DNA of 64,000 bases from Symbiodinium natans (taxonomy: Eukaryota; Sar; Dinophyceae; Suessiales; Symbiodiniaceae), in the NCBI GenBank assembly GCA_905221605.1, contig CAJNDS010002836.1, positions 172,628 through 236,627 on the forward strand, given 5' to 3'. The stretch's first letter is position 1. Each line of letters begins with the position of its first letter. The position numbers and the translations under genes are program-made. The notes under the pieces are model-generated. The model was not told the DNA's origin. It was given only the letters and a program-made list of their open reading frames with translations, and made no database searches. Positions 10,360 to 23,200 of this stretch are shown piece by piece.

Positions 10360-12980
10360 CTACGCTGCTCGAGTCTCCGGAAGGGGCAGAATGCTAAGCA
10401 CGTGGCGTGACATCCTCGCGGGAAGCAAGCTGCTCAGACAACCAGTGATCGTTGTGCCGGGGGTGCAGGTTAAAAACAGAGCCACGCTGGTAAATGCTGT
10501 GGCAGCTCCCAGGTTGCTTGAGTAGCTGAGGTATCCAATCGCGCCCCCAAGGCTGTAGAAGAGACTGAAGATGAGGAACACCAGCAGCGACTGCAGGTAA
10601 TCCAGGAGCCCGGGCCGGCTTGCGAAGTTTAGATTGCACAAGTACAGGAAGAATCTCATGCTGAGCAGCCACCAAAGAAGGTGAATGCCCAGCGTGTGGC
10701 CCACCAGATGCGAGAGCAGGGGCCTCCACTGGGCACCTCCCCTGCAAAGTCCGACAAAGCCCTCCAGGCTGGCACTGAGCGGGGCAGTGCTGAGAAGAAC
10801 GACGTAGGCCCTTGGGATTCTGCTTCGTAACGTTGCGCTCAGGAGCTCCCTCCTGAGGTCACCACGGACGTACTGCAAGAATGCGTTTGTGCTTCCAAAC
10901 CACTCGATAATGGCATCGTGCACGAAGTCCTTGTCTGCTGCAACGCGGCAAGCCACGGAATCCAAGTCAAAGTGCTCCAAGTCTGATATCAAGGACTGCC
11001 TCAAACGAAAGCTCTTGCGAAGCACATGCGCAACGACATAGAACGGAGAGACGGCAGCGAAGAGCACCAAGAAGGTGACTCGGTCTGTGATGGAGACGAT
11101 CCACAGCACGCTGGAAAGAAAGCAAGAGCATACCAGAAGCAGCACCATCACCCACCCCACACACACCGGGGTCAGCACCACCCTTCCCGGTGGGTTCAGG
11201 ACCCTGTAAGCTGCAATCTCGAAGACGCACCACAACCTCCAAGCACTTGTTTCACAATGGCATCTCTTGGCAGCCTAAGCTTACCTAAGATGAAGCTCTT
11301 CTCCCATTCAGACTCTTGATCTCTTCTCAGCTTTGAGTTTGAAACAATCTGATGAAATGGGGGTTTCCAAAAACTCGGCTTCCTGCAGAGAAGTGTCTGG
11401 AACAAGCAGACCCGGATCCGGTCTCCCACCGACAGAATTTCGTGACGCACCCCCCATTCCTGTGGGGCCCCCCCAATCGCTTGGAGCAGCTGCAAACCGA
11501 TGCTGTGGGAGAGTCCCGCCTGTCGGCGGCTCCGACAGAGGGAGCGCGAAATGGGGGGCACGTTTGGGACTTGCTGGGACCCGGTTTGGGACCCTGCGAC
11601 CCTCCTCCAAAACCGCCTGGGACCGCCCTGGCGCATCCCTGCACAGCAGAGGGAGCACCTCGAAATGGCCTCCGACGTCATCTCCACACATTTGCTCTGG
11701 GCCGGCCCGGCTGCCGAGGTGGCGCGCACATTTACAATTAGGGTACCTAAAACTCCCCCCCTCGGTGTGGGGCTGCTAGCTTTTACATGGACCATTCTCC
11801 TGGCCTCCTCGCCCGGCCGAGTCTCAAATACACGAGTTTTTACTTCGATCCCCAAACCCTGCAGGCGAGGAATTTGCGAGCTCACTCTGGGGTTGGGCAC
11901 TCCAGGGACGCTCTGGGCATTCTCCGGGGGTTGGGCACTCCAGGGCTTCTGTGAGGATATTTTGGGGGTTGGGCTACTCTGGGGTTGGGCACTCCAGGGA
12001 TTGCCTAAAAATACTCTGAGGTTGGGCACTCCACATTTTCTGGGAACACTCTACGGTTGCCAGAGGGACTCCCTGAGGAAGCCCGGATACAGGTGATGGG
12101 CGAAGGAGAAGAGTTTTGTTAACAATCTAACAACCCCACACCGAGGCTGCGGAACAATGATTGTGCTGCTTTGTGGGATTCTTTCGGAGTACCCCTGTTT
12201 GGGAAGAAAGCAAACACTGAAGGCACGACGGCCTCGTGAAGTAGGCCGCGCTCCAGAGCACCCGCAGCTCTTTCGAGATCCGCAAGAAGACGCCCAGGCC
12301 GCACATGCCACGGTGCATCAACTCAGGATCTTCCTGGTGGATGCACACCTGGCGGGCACGCTCTAGGGTTTAGGGTTTAGGGCTTAGGGCTTAGGGTTTA
12401 GGGTTTATAGTCAGAGCCCTGCCATCGAAACTTGCAAGCAACCCTATCGCCCTGAAGCCAACAAATCTTCAGCATTCCGCGGTTTGGGGCCAGCAGCCTT
12501 GTCCAAAAAGCAAGCCTTGTCTCGTTGCAGGAGGCTGGGGGCATACGGTGAGGCAACCAGGCCAAGCACTGAAGCCACCGTGCCGGAAAGCATGATCCAC
12601 GGGCCCGTCGGGGTCACGCCCTGGCAAGGACAGCTTCCGTTGCTTGTGTTCGCGGCGCTCATACCACCAGTAAAGTGTTCCCAAAGGGTTAAGAGACCGA
12701 ATCGTGAGCATATGACTATGATTAGTACAACGCCAGCCTCGAAGTCCAAGATCTGAATGGTGGGCTCAAAGGGCAGAGGGACAGCTCCCAGCAAGCAGAG
12801 CAGAGTCATCGTCCCAGCAGCGACGACCCAAGCTACCATGAAGCAAAGCCTACCTGTTTCAAAGAGCAGAACCAGATACTTCCAGCGACCCGGCGTCTGC
12901 CAGGTGTGTGAGAAAAACATATCGATCTCCTCCGAGGGCTGCGACTGCTGCCACAGTCGGACTCTCTGCTCCTGAAACAT
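10360..12980 (-). CDS. Multi-pass membrane protein of a TIR-like/SHTW...LWCVFE family, three exons
   Basis: Three minus-strand exons join in frame: 12980-12498, 12348-12233 and 11236-10360 (1476 bases, 491 aa). The join restores a continuous motif series: FFSHTW (residues 22-27) with TPGRWKYLVLL, then FLDK|VCIHQED (about 158-168), a GLGVFLRISKELRVLWS helix, and AAYFTR|LWCVFEIAAYR (about 194-210). The SHTW, D..CIHQ and LW..FE pattern recalls TIR/SEFIR-type folds (inference); similar sequences are, as I recall, frequent in dinoflagellates. Exon 1 holds two or three hydrophobic segments and exon 3 about five (for example VGWVMVLLLVCSCFLSSVLW), so it is an integral membrane protein. Both introns (149 and 996 bases) are GC-AG with AG|GC and AG|G borders. 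An in-frame TAG lies at 13002-13004, so ATG 12980 is the simplest start, though an upstream exon is possible. Function unknown. Confidence 0.8.
11885..12050. repeat. GGTTGGGCACTCCA direct repeats inside intron 2
   Basis: Four or five degenerate copies of the core GGGGTTGGGCACTCCAGGG, spaced about 30-55 bases apart, lie within the second intron of the membrane-protein gene. They create a long artificial open frame on the minus strand (WSAQP repeats). Confidence 0.75.
12363..12408. repeat. Telomere-like heptamers inside intron 1
   Basis: Six heptamers (TTTAGGG and CTTAGGG on the plus strand; CCCTAAA in the sense of the gene) occupy about a third of the 149-base first intron and end about 15 bases before its AG acceptor at 12350-12349. 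This places a telomere-like array inside an intron whose borders are fixed by reading frame and protein motifs. Confidence 0.9.
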
Positions 12981-13004
12981 CGCTCGCACAGGCTCTCGTG
13001 GCTA

Positions 13005-15050
13005 GCATGGCCGACCAGCAACGCACAAGAAGCTTCAAGATCCTTCGGCAGGTCGATGGGCGAGCTGCACCAGAGTCTGCCGTTGCCTCTGAGTGCAATT
13101 GCCGCACCCCTCAAGAAGCCCTCCCGGAAAGCACTCCCCACCGCAAAAGAAAGCACGCAGACGCCAGCCAGGCAAGGGGCTTAAGTGAGCTCCTTGCCCC
13201 GAACCCTAAACCCTAAACACTCCCTAAACCCTTAAACCCTCTCAGCGCACCTCGAAGGGAGGATCTCAGCGTGATCTTCCGCAGCATCCTCGGCTTGACA
13301 AGGAAGGAGCTGTGGCGGTATGTTTCAGGGCCCATGCCTGACAGGTCCACAATAAAACATCACGGAACAACGTCCCAGCATGGCCAAGCATCGCCGGATC
13401 CAAGCTTACACTCACCGCGGAATAGGATCGCCTCTTGCCCTGCAAGGCCGCCGAAGTGCTTCGGGTGTTTTGTGGCTCAAGCTGGCATTTTGGGGGCTTG
13501 GGTCCAGATGAAAGCAGCATGGAACAAGGCTTCAAGGGTGTCAAGGGTCTTGAGGAGAGCCGGGATGCAAGTCGTCAACCATGCAACCTCCTGGTAAGCA
13601 GGAGAGGCCTATGCAAATCAATGCATTTCCTAGCCAAGGTGCACGTGAACCCCAACCAGCATTCTCCAAACTCCCCTCGAAACACCCAGAACATTACCGT
13701 GGACATTGCACCGAGCGTGTCCCCCAAGCCACCTACCTCGGCCTCGCAATGATTGTGTGTTGTTTGCGGCTTTCGCCTGGTCGACCCTGAGCCTCAACCC
13801 CCAAGGCTCCTGATGAACCGCAAGAAGAACCAACAAAAAGAGAAAGCCGGCTCAGAAGAGCTGAGTGTGCCTCCACAGCTCTCTCGTGGAGTGGCTTGCC
13901 ATCATGTCGCGGGCTGTCCTTACACGCACCCCCACGGGCTTCTTCAAGCGGGAGGATTCCGAGAGGGCTGGCGGGTCTTGGCCGGGCTTTACGCCCCCTT
14001 CAGGCTAGCAGCTCTTGCTTCGGCGGGTTGCTCGAGGTCAAAGCGCCCCAAATCGTACTCCTCGTGGGCCTCCTCCTCTGTCTCCTGAGGCAAGGATGCC
14101 TGGACCTTGATGATGTCCCTTTCCATCCCAGCCTGGCATTTGCACTGGGAACACACTTATATGTGCACTGCCCCCAAATTTAGGGCCTCTTCTGGGGTTG
14201 TATTGCAGACTACTCCTTAGAGCTGCTGCATCTTGGATTTGCACTGCCTCCTCATGACAGCAGCTCTGGCCGACCCCCATCGCTGGGCGGCGCAAGAAAA
14301 CTTCTAGAGATCGAATCCACCGGTAACGTCTCTTTGTGTTATGAAGGTGCCTGCGCGTGCTCAAGAGCTTGAGCCTTAGACCAAGTAAGTCGTAGGCATC
14401 CGCACACGTGCCAGACACCTCGATGCTCAAACCCCATGCTTTGGAGGAACCTCCCCTGCTTTTTGACTTTTGTCACTCGATCTTCTGCGCTTGGGTCCGG
14501 CTCTTGGCCATCGCGACCTTTGCGCAGCAGTCCGTCGAGCCTGGCACCTACTTGAGTCCTTTGCAAGATGTGCACCATGCTGAAGGGGGAGGCGCCGCGT
14601 GATTCCAGGATCTCCGCCTCATCTATCTCTGAAGAATTGGGGAGGGGGTGGGACAGCGATGCAACACATCTGAGAAGTCGAAGGGCACTGCCAGACGTCC
14701 CAAGCCCCCGGCCACTTGCAGGGACCCGAGAATCAGGACACCCCCAACGGCTGCCTGAACAATGTACGAATGCTGAAGGCTAGTCAAAGCTAGTCATTAG
14801 TCCTGTACCTTTTTGCAGCACGTGCTGACAGACGTGTGGGTCGAGCCTGCAGCCCGGGAAGCCCTTCCTCAGAAAGCGATTCCACAAAGCCACGGGATGC
14901 CGCGAGCCCTGGGGTCTTCGAGCGGACAAGGAGCGCCAAGCAAGGCAGCAGCGACCACACCAGACCTGAGACCGCAAGTCTTCGTGGGCAGTACTCTTTA
15001 TGATGATGGCAGGCTGATAACAGCCCTAAACCAAGATGAAAACACACATT
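13005..15050. other. Unresolved stretch with weak minus-strand exon candidates
   Basis: A telomere-like patch (CCCTAAACCC) lies at 13200-13245. On the minus strand 14578-14410 and 14395-14270 read somewhat like protein (GRFLQSMGFEHRG; DLLGLRLKLLSTRRHLHNTK; YRWIRSLEVFLRRPAMG) in two frames, as expected for exons separated by a short intron. There is no domain match and the borders are not resolved. Nothing else persuasive is seen. Confidence 0.3.
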
Positions 15051-15052
15051 CA

Positions 15053-15102
<50 letters not shown>

Positions 15103-15127
15103 CCATCATAATCACCACCATCATCAT
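15050..15127. repeat. (CAT)n microsatellite
   Basis: About 24 trinucleotide units of CAT/ATC, nearly perfect for the first 50 bases and interrupted by CAC and AAT towards the right. Poly-histidine and poly-isoleucine frames across it are artefacts of the repeat. Confidence 0.97.
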
Positions 15128-15284
15128 AACCCTAACGTCTGTCATTCATGACCTGCTTTCAGAACGTGGGATGGAAAGCGCAACTGCGGTTCTGGGGCAA
15201 AGGTTCAGATGGGCCGAAAACACCCTCCCGAACTGCACTTTTCTGAAGCCACTTTCTGGTGCTTTCTGGGCTGGTATCTGAGCC

Positions 15285-16905
15285 TGAACCCAAAACCCCA
15301 ATGCCTCAACCCTGTATCCTAAAGTCCTAAACCCTCAACCCTAACCGATCCTCCAGCGAACCCTGAAGGACGCTCACGGGAGTTTCTGAGGTGCTTGCAA
15401 CGTCCCAAAGTGCATCGCCTGCTAGGGACATCACTTGGGCTACAGCTTCGGGGCCCAAGGGCTTTTCCAGGGTTTTAGGTGTGCGCGTTTAGAGTTTGTA
15501 TGGGTTTGATAGGGCGAAGCAATCCAGCGAAAGCATCGGATGCCCATTAGTTTAGGGATATGCAACATTACGTCCAGATGAGGATAAAGCATTTTCCCGA
15601 AACCCTAAACCTTGTCGTCTCTTGACTCAAGGTGTGATTCCTAAACCGTAAACCCCTAAGACCTAAACCCCTAAACCCCAAACCCTAAAAAAAACAACCT
15701 CAAAACCCTCAACTTGCGGGGTTCGGGCCCTGCAAGCGTTCCACCTGCGTCCCCGAGGCCGCGGGCAGCAGCGCCAGGCCGCGGGCCAGGAAAACCTGCA
15801 AGAATTTGGGCCTGGGGGGAGTTTATGGTTGAGGGTTTCGGGTTTTAGGGTTTAGAGTTTAGGGTTTCGGGTTTAGGGCTTCGGGTTTAGGGTTTGAGGG
15901 GTTCAGGAGTTCAGGGGGTCAGGGGTTTAGGGGTTTGGCGGTTGACAGGGGTTAGGGTTTATGGGTTGTAGCAGTTTTGGACTAGAGCTGGATTTCTCCG
16001 ATTGCTTGGTTATGTAGAGAGCCCTGGTTCTGATTGGGTTTTTTGGACGGTTGAAAGGTATACAAAGGATTTCAGGATTTGAGGTCTGCTAGGGGTTTGA
16101 GTGTTTGAGGGAGAAGAATTGCGGGGAAAATTGAGGGTACGTTCTTCAACCCTGCTCATTCCTGGAAGGCCCATGGGAGAAAATATCGGACCTCCGGTGT
16201 TTGAGTGCAGGGAATTGAGGGCAAGAACTGCATTCAAGGTCGAGATGGTTCAGGAAGCCATGTGGGGGTTTGCGAACATAAGGGACCCCGAATAATATAA
16301 ACCCCCAAATTAGTAGGACTCGCTTATCATGAGAACCCCAACATGGTACCTTCCAGAGAAGGCAAAAAACTCCGTCTGTCGCTTTACCACTCGCAAATCG
16401 CCAAGAAACGGAGCCTGGCCGAACTGGGTGCAAATGCCGAGTGCCAGCAGCCAGACCTCAGGAATTGGGTCTAGGGTTTCGGGCTTCGGGCTGCTTGGGG
16501 TGCTTTAGGTTGGTTTTGGAGGGATCTCACATGATCTGTGTTTGATGGCTTCTCGTCCCAAGCACCTAGAACGCACTGCTGCACCAGCATCTAGGCAAGG
16601 CATAAACCCCAACCCCAAAGCGCTTAAACTCTTAAACACTAAACCCCACAACCTGCGTCCTAAACCCTTAACCCCTAAACCCCTAGGCCCCTACACCCCA
16701 AAACCCCACATCCCAGAAGGCCCCTTACAGCTCGGCCTCACGCCCAAACTGCCGTCTCATGGCCTTCCTGGAGGCCAGACCTGAGACATGGGTTTGAGGT
16801 TTAGGGTTTAGGGTTTAGGGTTTAGGGTTTTGGGCTTTGGGTTTAGGGTTCAGGGTTTTGGGTTTTGGGTTTAGGGTTTAGGGTTCAGGGTTTAGGGTTT
16901 AGAGA
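15285..16905. repeat. Scattered telomere-like fragments, both orientations
   Basis: CCCTAAA-type units at 15285-15345, 15598-15710 and 16600-16690; TTTAGGG-type units at 15815-15965 and 16790-16905. Many are degenerate (TTTCGGG, GTTTTGGG, TTCAGGG). No gene is recognised between them; the open frames here are short and mostly read the repeat. Confidence 0.8.
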
Positions 16906-19900
16906 TACCACCACTTGATGCATGAGGACTATGCGTGCAAGGTTCTGGGTCGGGGGAAGACAAGTTGGGGAAATCTTGGAGCCTCTCGGGCTGACTGAAA
17001 CTGGAGGGGGCGGGTCACAGCGATTGAGGATTGAAGGTTTAGGGCTTCCATTCAAAGGACCTCATCATTCAGATGAACCTACGGCTGACTTGCAAGTGCA
17101 TCCTACCGGGAATCGTACCATGTCCGAAGGAATTTGAGTGTTGTGCTTGTTTCAAACTTGTGGCAGTACCGGCGCCCCCCCCCACCACCCCACGTAAATT
17201 GCATGCATGAACGCACACAACATAGAGTCTCCTTCGGAAAGGCTACGGCAGGCCGGCCTACTGGTTCTCCGTGCGCTAGCAGCCACCAGCAACTCCCAGG
17301 GCCCGGACCAAGCATGCTTCAAGCAGAAGGGCAGCGAGACCTGAGATCTCCAAAAGAGGGAAAACACGGCGAGTGAAGGGAGAAGTCGGGGCAACAGACC
17401 ATGGGGAGCGCCAGCAGAGTCCACATCTCGGCCTTCAAGCAAGGCAACCCTGTCAACATCTCTTGTCGCCCTCAACTTCCCTATATTCTTTAAATACCCG
17501 TTGTTTTCCCACCTCATGGCTGCGCCCCAGGGACCTCACGCAGCAGTAGGCGGCACCTGCTTTCGGGTGATCCGACGTGTCACGTTGCAACTTCAGGAAG
17601 TCAGGCCTGAAAGGCATCCTGCCTTGGTACGTAGTAGGCTGATGTAGGCTGCAGGAAACACTCAAAATATCAAAAACCTAGGACTTGTGCCAGCAAGGCC
17701 AGGGTGGGACCCAGCAGCGTTCCAGAAACCAGCCCCTGCAAGCAGCAGCTCTACGCCGCTCGCCCCGGCAGTGTCAGCACCAGAATGGGATCCCCCTGCC
17801 TCCCAGGACGGCTTGGCTATGAGCCTCGAAAGCATGCGTTATTTGCGGTTGCTTTTTTCTGGAGCACCAGGGGCTGCTGGGAAAGCAGCAAAGAACGGAC
17901 ATTGGGAAAGTAATTGAGGCTTTACGCCACTTTGTGCCTTGCTCTCGCCTTGCTGATGGGAGTGTGCTGGATGGTTTCAGCTGCCTCTCGGATCTCGTGA
18001 GCCGAGGCCCGTACCCAACTCCAAAGATTGAGACCGCGATGCTCAGCCCACGGATGGCGCTCAAGCGCTCGCCTTGGTGAGTGCCGCGCTGCGCTGCTGA
18101 GATTCGGAGGGCTGAGTCTCGCAAGCGGGATAAGGTGCGAGGAAAGCGGGAGATGGCTAACTTAAAGCTCGGGAACCCTTCACCCCAAACCTTTTACGAC
18201 TCTGTGCTTGCAATCAGGCGTGTCGGAGCTGCTTCGAAAGCGCAAACACACTCTTAAGAACCAATGGAAGCCCCATCTAAATCAGCCTTAGATGGCCACT
18301 TCCCTGAATTAGTAGTCCGTTTTGGGCACCCGTTACGGAGCTTCGTCAGGAACCCCCCAGGAAGGGAACCCCCCAAGGGCAGGGAAGCGCCCAACTGATG
18401 AGCCTCTGCCAAGCGGCCCAGAAAGGCCCAGGACAGCAGGGACGCAGAGGTCGGATGCACCTCGACTTACTCGTACAATGCCCAAACGTTCGTAGAAATT
18501 CGTACAAGGCAGTTAATCAATCATGGTGCAGATTCAGAATTCAGGGAAAATTTTCACACAAAACAAAAAACTGAACATTGCCCCCTGAGCCCGTCACCTT
18601 CCCCAGGAACACCGCCTCTGCGCAGCTTTTTCGATGTCCATAAGCGATGATGATATATAATGAACATGTATATATCTCTTCTGTTGCTGCTTCATGTACA
18701 GGCGCAGCGAGCACTACAAAACGCACACCATGCAGACCTCCGCAAGCGGCATCAACTCGATTGCCTCAAGGTAGGCCTGATCTTTTGTTTTCTGCTTGCC
18801 ATTTCATGAACGAACACAGCCAGTGTCTTGCGCACCAGCAGAGCAATGTGGCCACAGAAGCCACGCAGCCTTTCTGCGAAAAACGCACATCTCTGGCAGG
18901 CACGATAATTGGCACCAAGCGGAACTAACCCCAATTAAGCGCCGTGCAGCAAAAGCCATGGGCACTTCGGCCACTGCATCTTGTGCGCGCAAGCCTTACA
19001 TTCTCATTTACACACACACTTTGCCTGAAAAACTTGTTCGATACCAGGGAAATCGAAAAACTTGTTCGATACCAGGGAAATCCTCCACCCGGAGAGCGTT
19101 CGCGGGCTGAGGCACGAGCATGCCGGGAGCTGGCAGCGCTTGCAGCTGTGAAGAAAATGGAGAGCAAGGATCTGGCACGATACACAAACAACCAGCTGTT
19201 CGGGATGCGATCAGCCACTACTATTTAATTACAATCCCTCCCTTCGAGGCTCCACCTCCAGAACAATTTCTCTTCCGTTGACGCTCGCGCCCCAATGATC
19301 TGAGGGCGCACAACATTCTCGCGTTGCATCTCGACAAGTCATGGTGACGTACCATAACAAGAACAACTGCATGCAGAGGCAGAGGGTCCAAAAATTTCGG
19401 TTTGGACAAGGCGCTTTCGAAACCGCTGCCATTAAAGTGAAGCTGGTGGTACTGACCTTCGATCAGCTCGTGCACTTTCTGATGCACTTGAAGATCTTCC
19501 GTCGCGACATTGTGGTTGCAACGATCTAGGCCACGAGGCCAGCATGTACAGGTAGCCAACAGCTCGAGAGGTTTGGTCACCTTGGTCAAAGCATTTGGAG
19601 GCCCAACCGTTATTGCAGCAAGCGCCAGCACGCGGCGACGCGAACCTGACTTCTGCTCATCCGCGCAGTGCGACCAAGAGTCCGACCATGGCGCAGACGA
19701 CAAGAGCCAACTCAAGCAGGGCTTAGGGTTTGGGGCTTGGGGGGCAGGTATGTACAGCACCAGTCCATTTGCCATGTTAAACTTTCACTGCGAGCCAAAA
19801 CTCCGGTGCAAATGGACTGAAAAAGTTCGCGCAAAATTTCAACCGGCCAAATGGAGGCCCGGCCTGTGCATTCCGACGAATTTCACACAAAAGGGTTTCC

Positions 19901-19980
19901 AAAATGACTGGAATGCCAGTACGAATTACGTGCACGACCACCGAATGAAACGCAACGCGCGACACGATATTCGAACCGAA
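16906..19980. other. Gene-poor stretch with weak minus-strand exon candidates
   Basis: No domain recognised. Protein-like minus-strand segments occur at 17640-17460 (PFRPDFLKLQRDTSDHPKAG, after a possible CAAG acceptor) and 19540-19390 (EDLQVHQKVHELIEGQYHQL, SKPKFLDPLPLHAVVLVM). At 19031-19082 a 26-base sequence beginning TTGTTCGATACCAGGG is duplicated directly. None of these is strong enough for a gene call. Confidence 0.3.
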
Positions 19981-19984
19981 GCGA

Positions 19985-20205
19985 ATCATCCGTCTCTCTC
20001 GCTCTGTTTCTGTCTGTCTCTCTCTCTCTCTCTCTTTCCCTCTCTTTTCTTCTTTGTCTGTCGCTCGCTGTCTCTCTCTGTCTCTCTCTCTGTCCTTCCC
20101 TGTCTCTCTCTGTGTCTCTCTTTCTGTCCTGTCTCTCTGTCTCTCTGTCGCTCTGTTTCTTCGTCTCTTTGTCTCTTTGTCTCCATGTCTCTCTGTTTCT
20201 CTGCC
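19985..20205. repeat. CT-rich microsatellite (TCTCTG/TCTGTC)n
   Basis: About 220 bases almost purely of C and T with scattered G, built from TCTC, TCTG and TTTGTC units. It gives rise to SLSLSL frames on the plus strand and RERETERQ frames on the minus strand, which should not be read as genes. Confidence 0.95.
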
Positions 20206-23200
20206 CAAGCAATCCCGTGGAGGAGACAAATCTGCGTGCAACGACCGAAGTGGAGACAATCTAAGCTGCAAAACGATTTGAGCCGAACGATGGTCAGCAC
20301 CCGCTGCGTTCCTCGGCTGTTTGACCGACTTCTGAAGTGTTGCAGGCAGTAGCAGCCAGCCAGGCTCAAAAGACGATGCAACATCACAGCGTTTCAGCGC
20401 ATCGAAAGTGTCCAAAGGCTGAGTTCAGGGAACCTGGTTTGCAGGACACCAAAGGTTTTGGGAAGTTGGTCTTCCAACACAGCCAGTGTGGCTTTTCTCT
20501 GACATCTGATACACTTGGCTCCTTGTCCATGCTTGATGGCCAATTGGATTGTACTTAAGAGCTCGCAACCTGCTGCGCAGCTGCAGTACGTTAACAGCTT
20601 CGGCTAATAGCTCGGCTAAGCAAACTGCTTTGAGCTACGACCTTGAGAAGAGTGTCCACAGCTGCAGTCGAGATGCCGTGAAGCTGTACAAAGCAAGAGC
20701 AAACGACATGCAATTGCTACGTCACTGCATCACATGCTGCAATGATGCTTGCTGCAAAATGCAACCTGCACACAACGCACGAAGTGAGGGGACATGTCTC
20801 TATCACACAAACACAGGCGCTTCCAGCAGCCCCGGATTTTAAAAGACATGGATTGTAGGTCTCTACGCGAGGATCTCCCTCGGCTTCTGAGGTCTCGTAG
20901 CGCATGACCATTTCAAAATTACATCTGCTCGCGCGGGTATAATTGCGCGACCCGGCATACACACACGTCTCGCACTGTACAATGCAAACGCCGTCTTCGT
21001 GAATCTCGAATGGTCTTGTTATGGCAATCCGAAGAACCAAAAGCAATCACTGGCACTGAAGGAAAAAATCATCATTCATGTACTCAATACAAACTATGAA
21101 GTCAAAGTCTGCAATAATACTCTTCTGCCATCTGCACAGTCAAACCAATCCGAGTGGACATGCAGTTCGTGGAATCATCAAAGTGTGTCTCCAATTGTTG
21201 AAGCTATACAAGAATGCAACCAGTCTGAACAAACGAAGTCCTGGGGCAATGCTCAAGGCAATCCCGCGGAAACCGTCTCCGGCAGAATGAATAGCAACCA
21301 TTTGTCCTTGCCACTTGTGCTCGTCGCGAAGAAAACGCAATCGCAGTACTGGAGAAAACCATGGCTACAATCAGTGATCAGGGCGTAGGACGAATCAGCA
21401 ATCGCATCTGCCAGTTTCAAGAAAGAAAACAACAACACTGGGTCAAGGCCAATCAGAATGGTCGCTTCTGCTATGTACAGGAAAAGGTATGCGCAATTCA
21501 GCTCCTGAAGGAACAATGGAGGAAAATCACCTACCAATGTTTCCTTAGGTCTGGCTCCTATATACAATTGCTCCTCGGCTATAGGAAACAACTTCGGGCA
21601 ATTCACCCTGTGATTGGTTCCTGAGGTTCCTAAATTCAATCATTCAAAACAGGCTCTTCAAAATCAACACTAGACCACAATGCTCTCACGAACTTTCTGG
21701 AAGTCCAATCCTAACGAGCAAACACGACCGAAAGCTAAATGCAGCACAGATAGGGTCCGGGCAATGAGCAACTGTAACTAAGGCCTGGGCGGCGAACAAC
21801 AACAAGCATCTGAGCAATGTGCATCAGTGATACAAATCTGGCACCGAATTTTCACGCAAAGAAGCGCAACCGGCTCTTCACGATATCAATCTCTAAGACG
21901 CAAAGAAAGCAAACTACACACGACAGCTCGACCAACGAAACACAACTATAGCACAAATCAGCCACTCAATCAAAGCATAAATCAGATCAACACTTCAAGC
22001 CTTCAAGCAATACCTGGAGTCAACGCCGACTCCTGGAGTCAATACTGACTCCTTCCTCCTCTCCGTCCCTCGGCTAAGGCTTCAGCCGCAAGCCGAACAA
22101 CAAAGGGATGGGAGGGCGGGAGAACGAGAGGACCAATCAACACGGACGACTCAGCAACACAAAAAGAAAGCACGCAAGCCAAGCGCATTAACCAAGGACG
22201 CCAAATGCACCAACTCAGACAAAACAGGAGCTCGTCAGGGCCAATCGCCATCAGTAAGAGGCGTCACCTCTCTCATAACTGGCAATGTGCAATAAGCAAC
22301 CGAGGAAAGCCAATTCACTCCAACACGCCATAATGTCGACAAGACAACCGACCAAGCAAACGGGGCAAGGCAAAACCAACTGGTGTAGCAATTACACGTT
22401 GTTGTTGGCAAAGGTGCAGCAGCAGAAGCCATCACTTCAATCTGCAGCACTAAAATTTCAAGAAAACGCACAAGCAAGATCAATACCGATCTGTTTCCAC
22501 AAGCAGCGCTTGTGCCAATAATTCAGGCAACGTCACCCGACAGTGACCAAAGTGATTATGCATGCTAATGAACACAGCGCAAAGGTATACCGAGGCAATT
22601 AGTCAAGCAAGCACGTAAGCAATACCAACTTCCAGCTTCAACTGCTCAAGCCAGGTTTTTTTTTTAGCACAATCACCTTCGTCAAGCTATACAGCACACC
22701 GCTTCTGCAAGAACATGCACAATGTAAGCAGGACATGCAAAACCGAACCAACTCAACTCTCAATAGTCAAGCGACAATCACATCTTGCAAGTGGAGCTCA
22801 ATCTGACTTGCAAGACTAGAGAAACACGCTCCTCCAATGATCTTGCCGAGAGACCGAAACAGGCAACCAAAACTCGACACACCAAAAGCAACTGCTACAA
22901 GTATGCAATAAGCACAAACGCTCCACAGGCGGACTGAATGAACAATCTGGCCTGCTAAGCAATGGGAACAGGCTCCCACCTTGATTCTGCCAATCGCTTC
23001 AAAACCAAAACACCGGGCACGTCAAGTCGTCAAGTCAACAAGCAATTTCACACCTAAGCAGTCACTCAGACAACCTTTCAAATCTGCCATACAATGCGCA
23101 AGCTTCCAAACCAAAACAATTGAGGAACAACAGGTCCAATCATGAGTCGTAGGAGTTGTAGGCACAACTGTTTTCCAACCAATGTAGCAACGACAACGCA

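Noticed and set aside
11196-12029. 277-codon minus-strand frame
   Set aside because: It lies in intron 2 of the membrane-protein gene and largely reads degenerate GGTTGGGCACTCCA repeats; the exon joins on either side are much better supported.
19510-20415. Frames with SLSLSL or RERETERQ runs
   Set aside because: Produced by the CT-rich microsatellite at 19985-20205.
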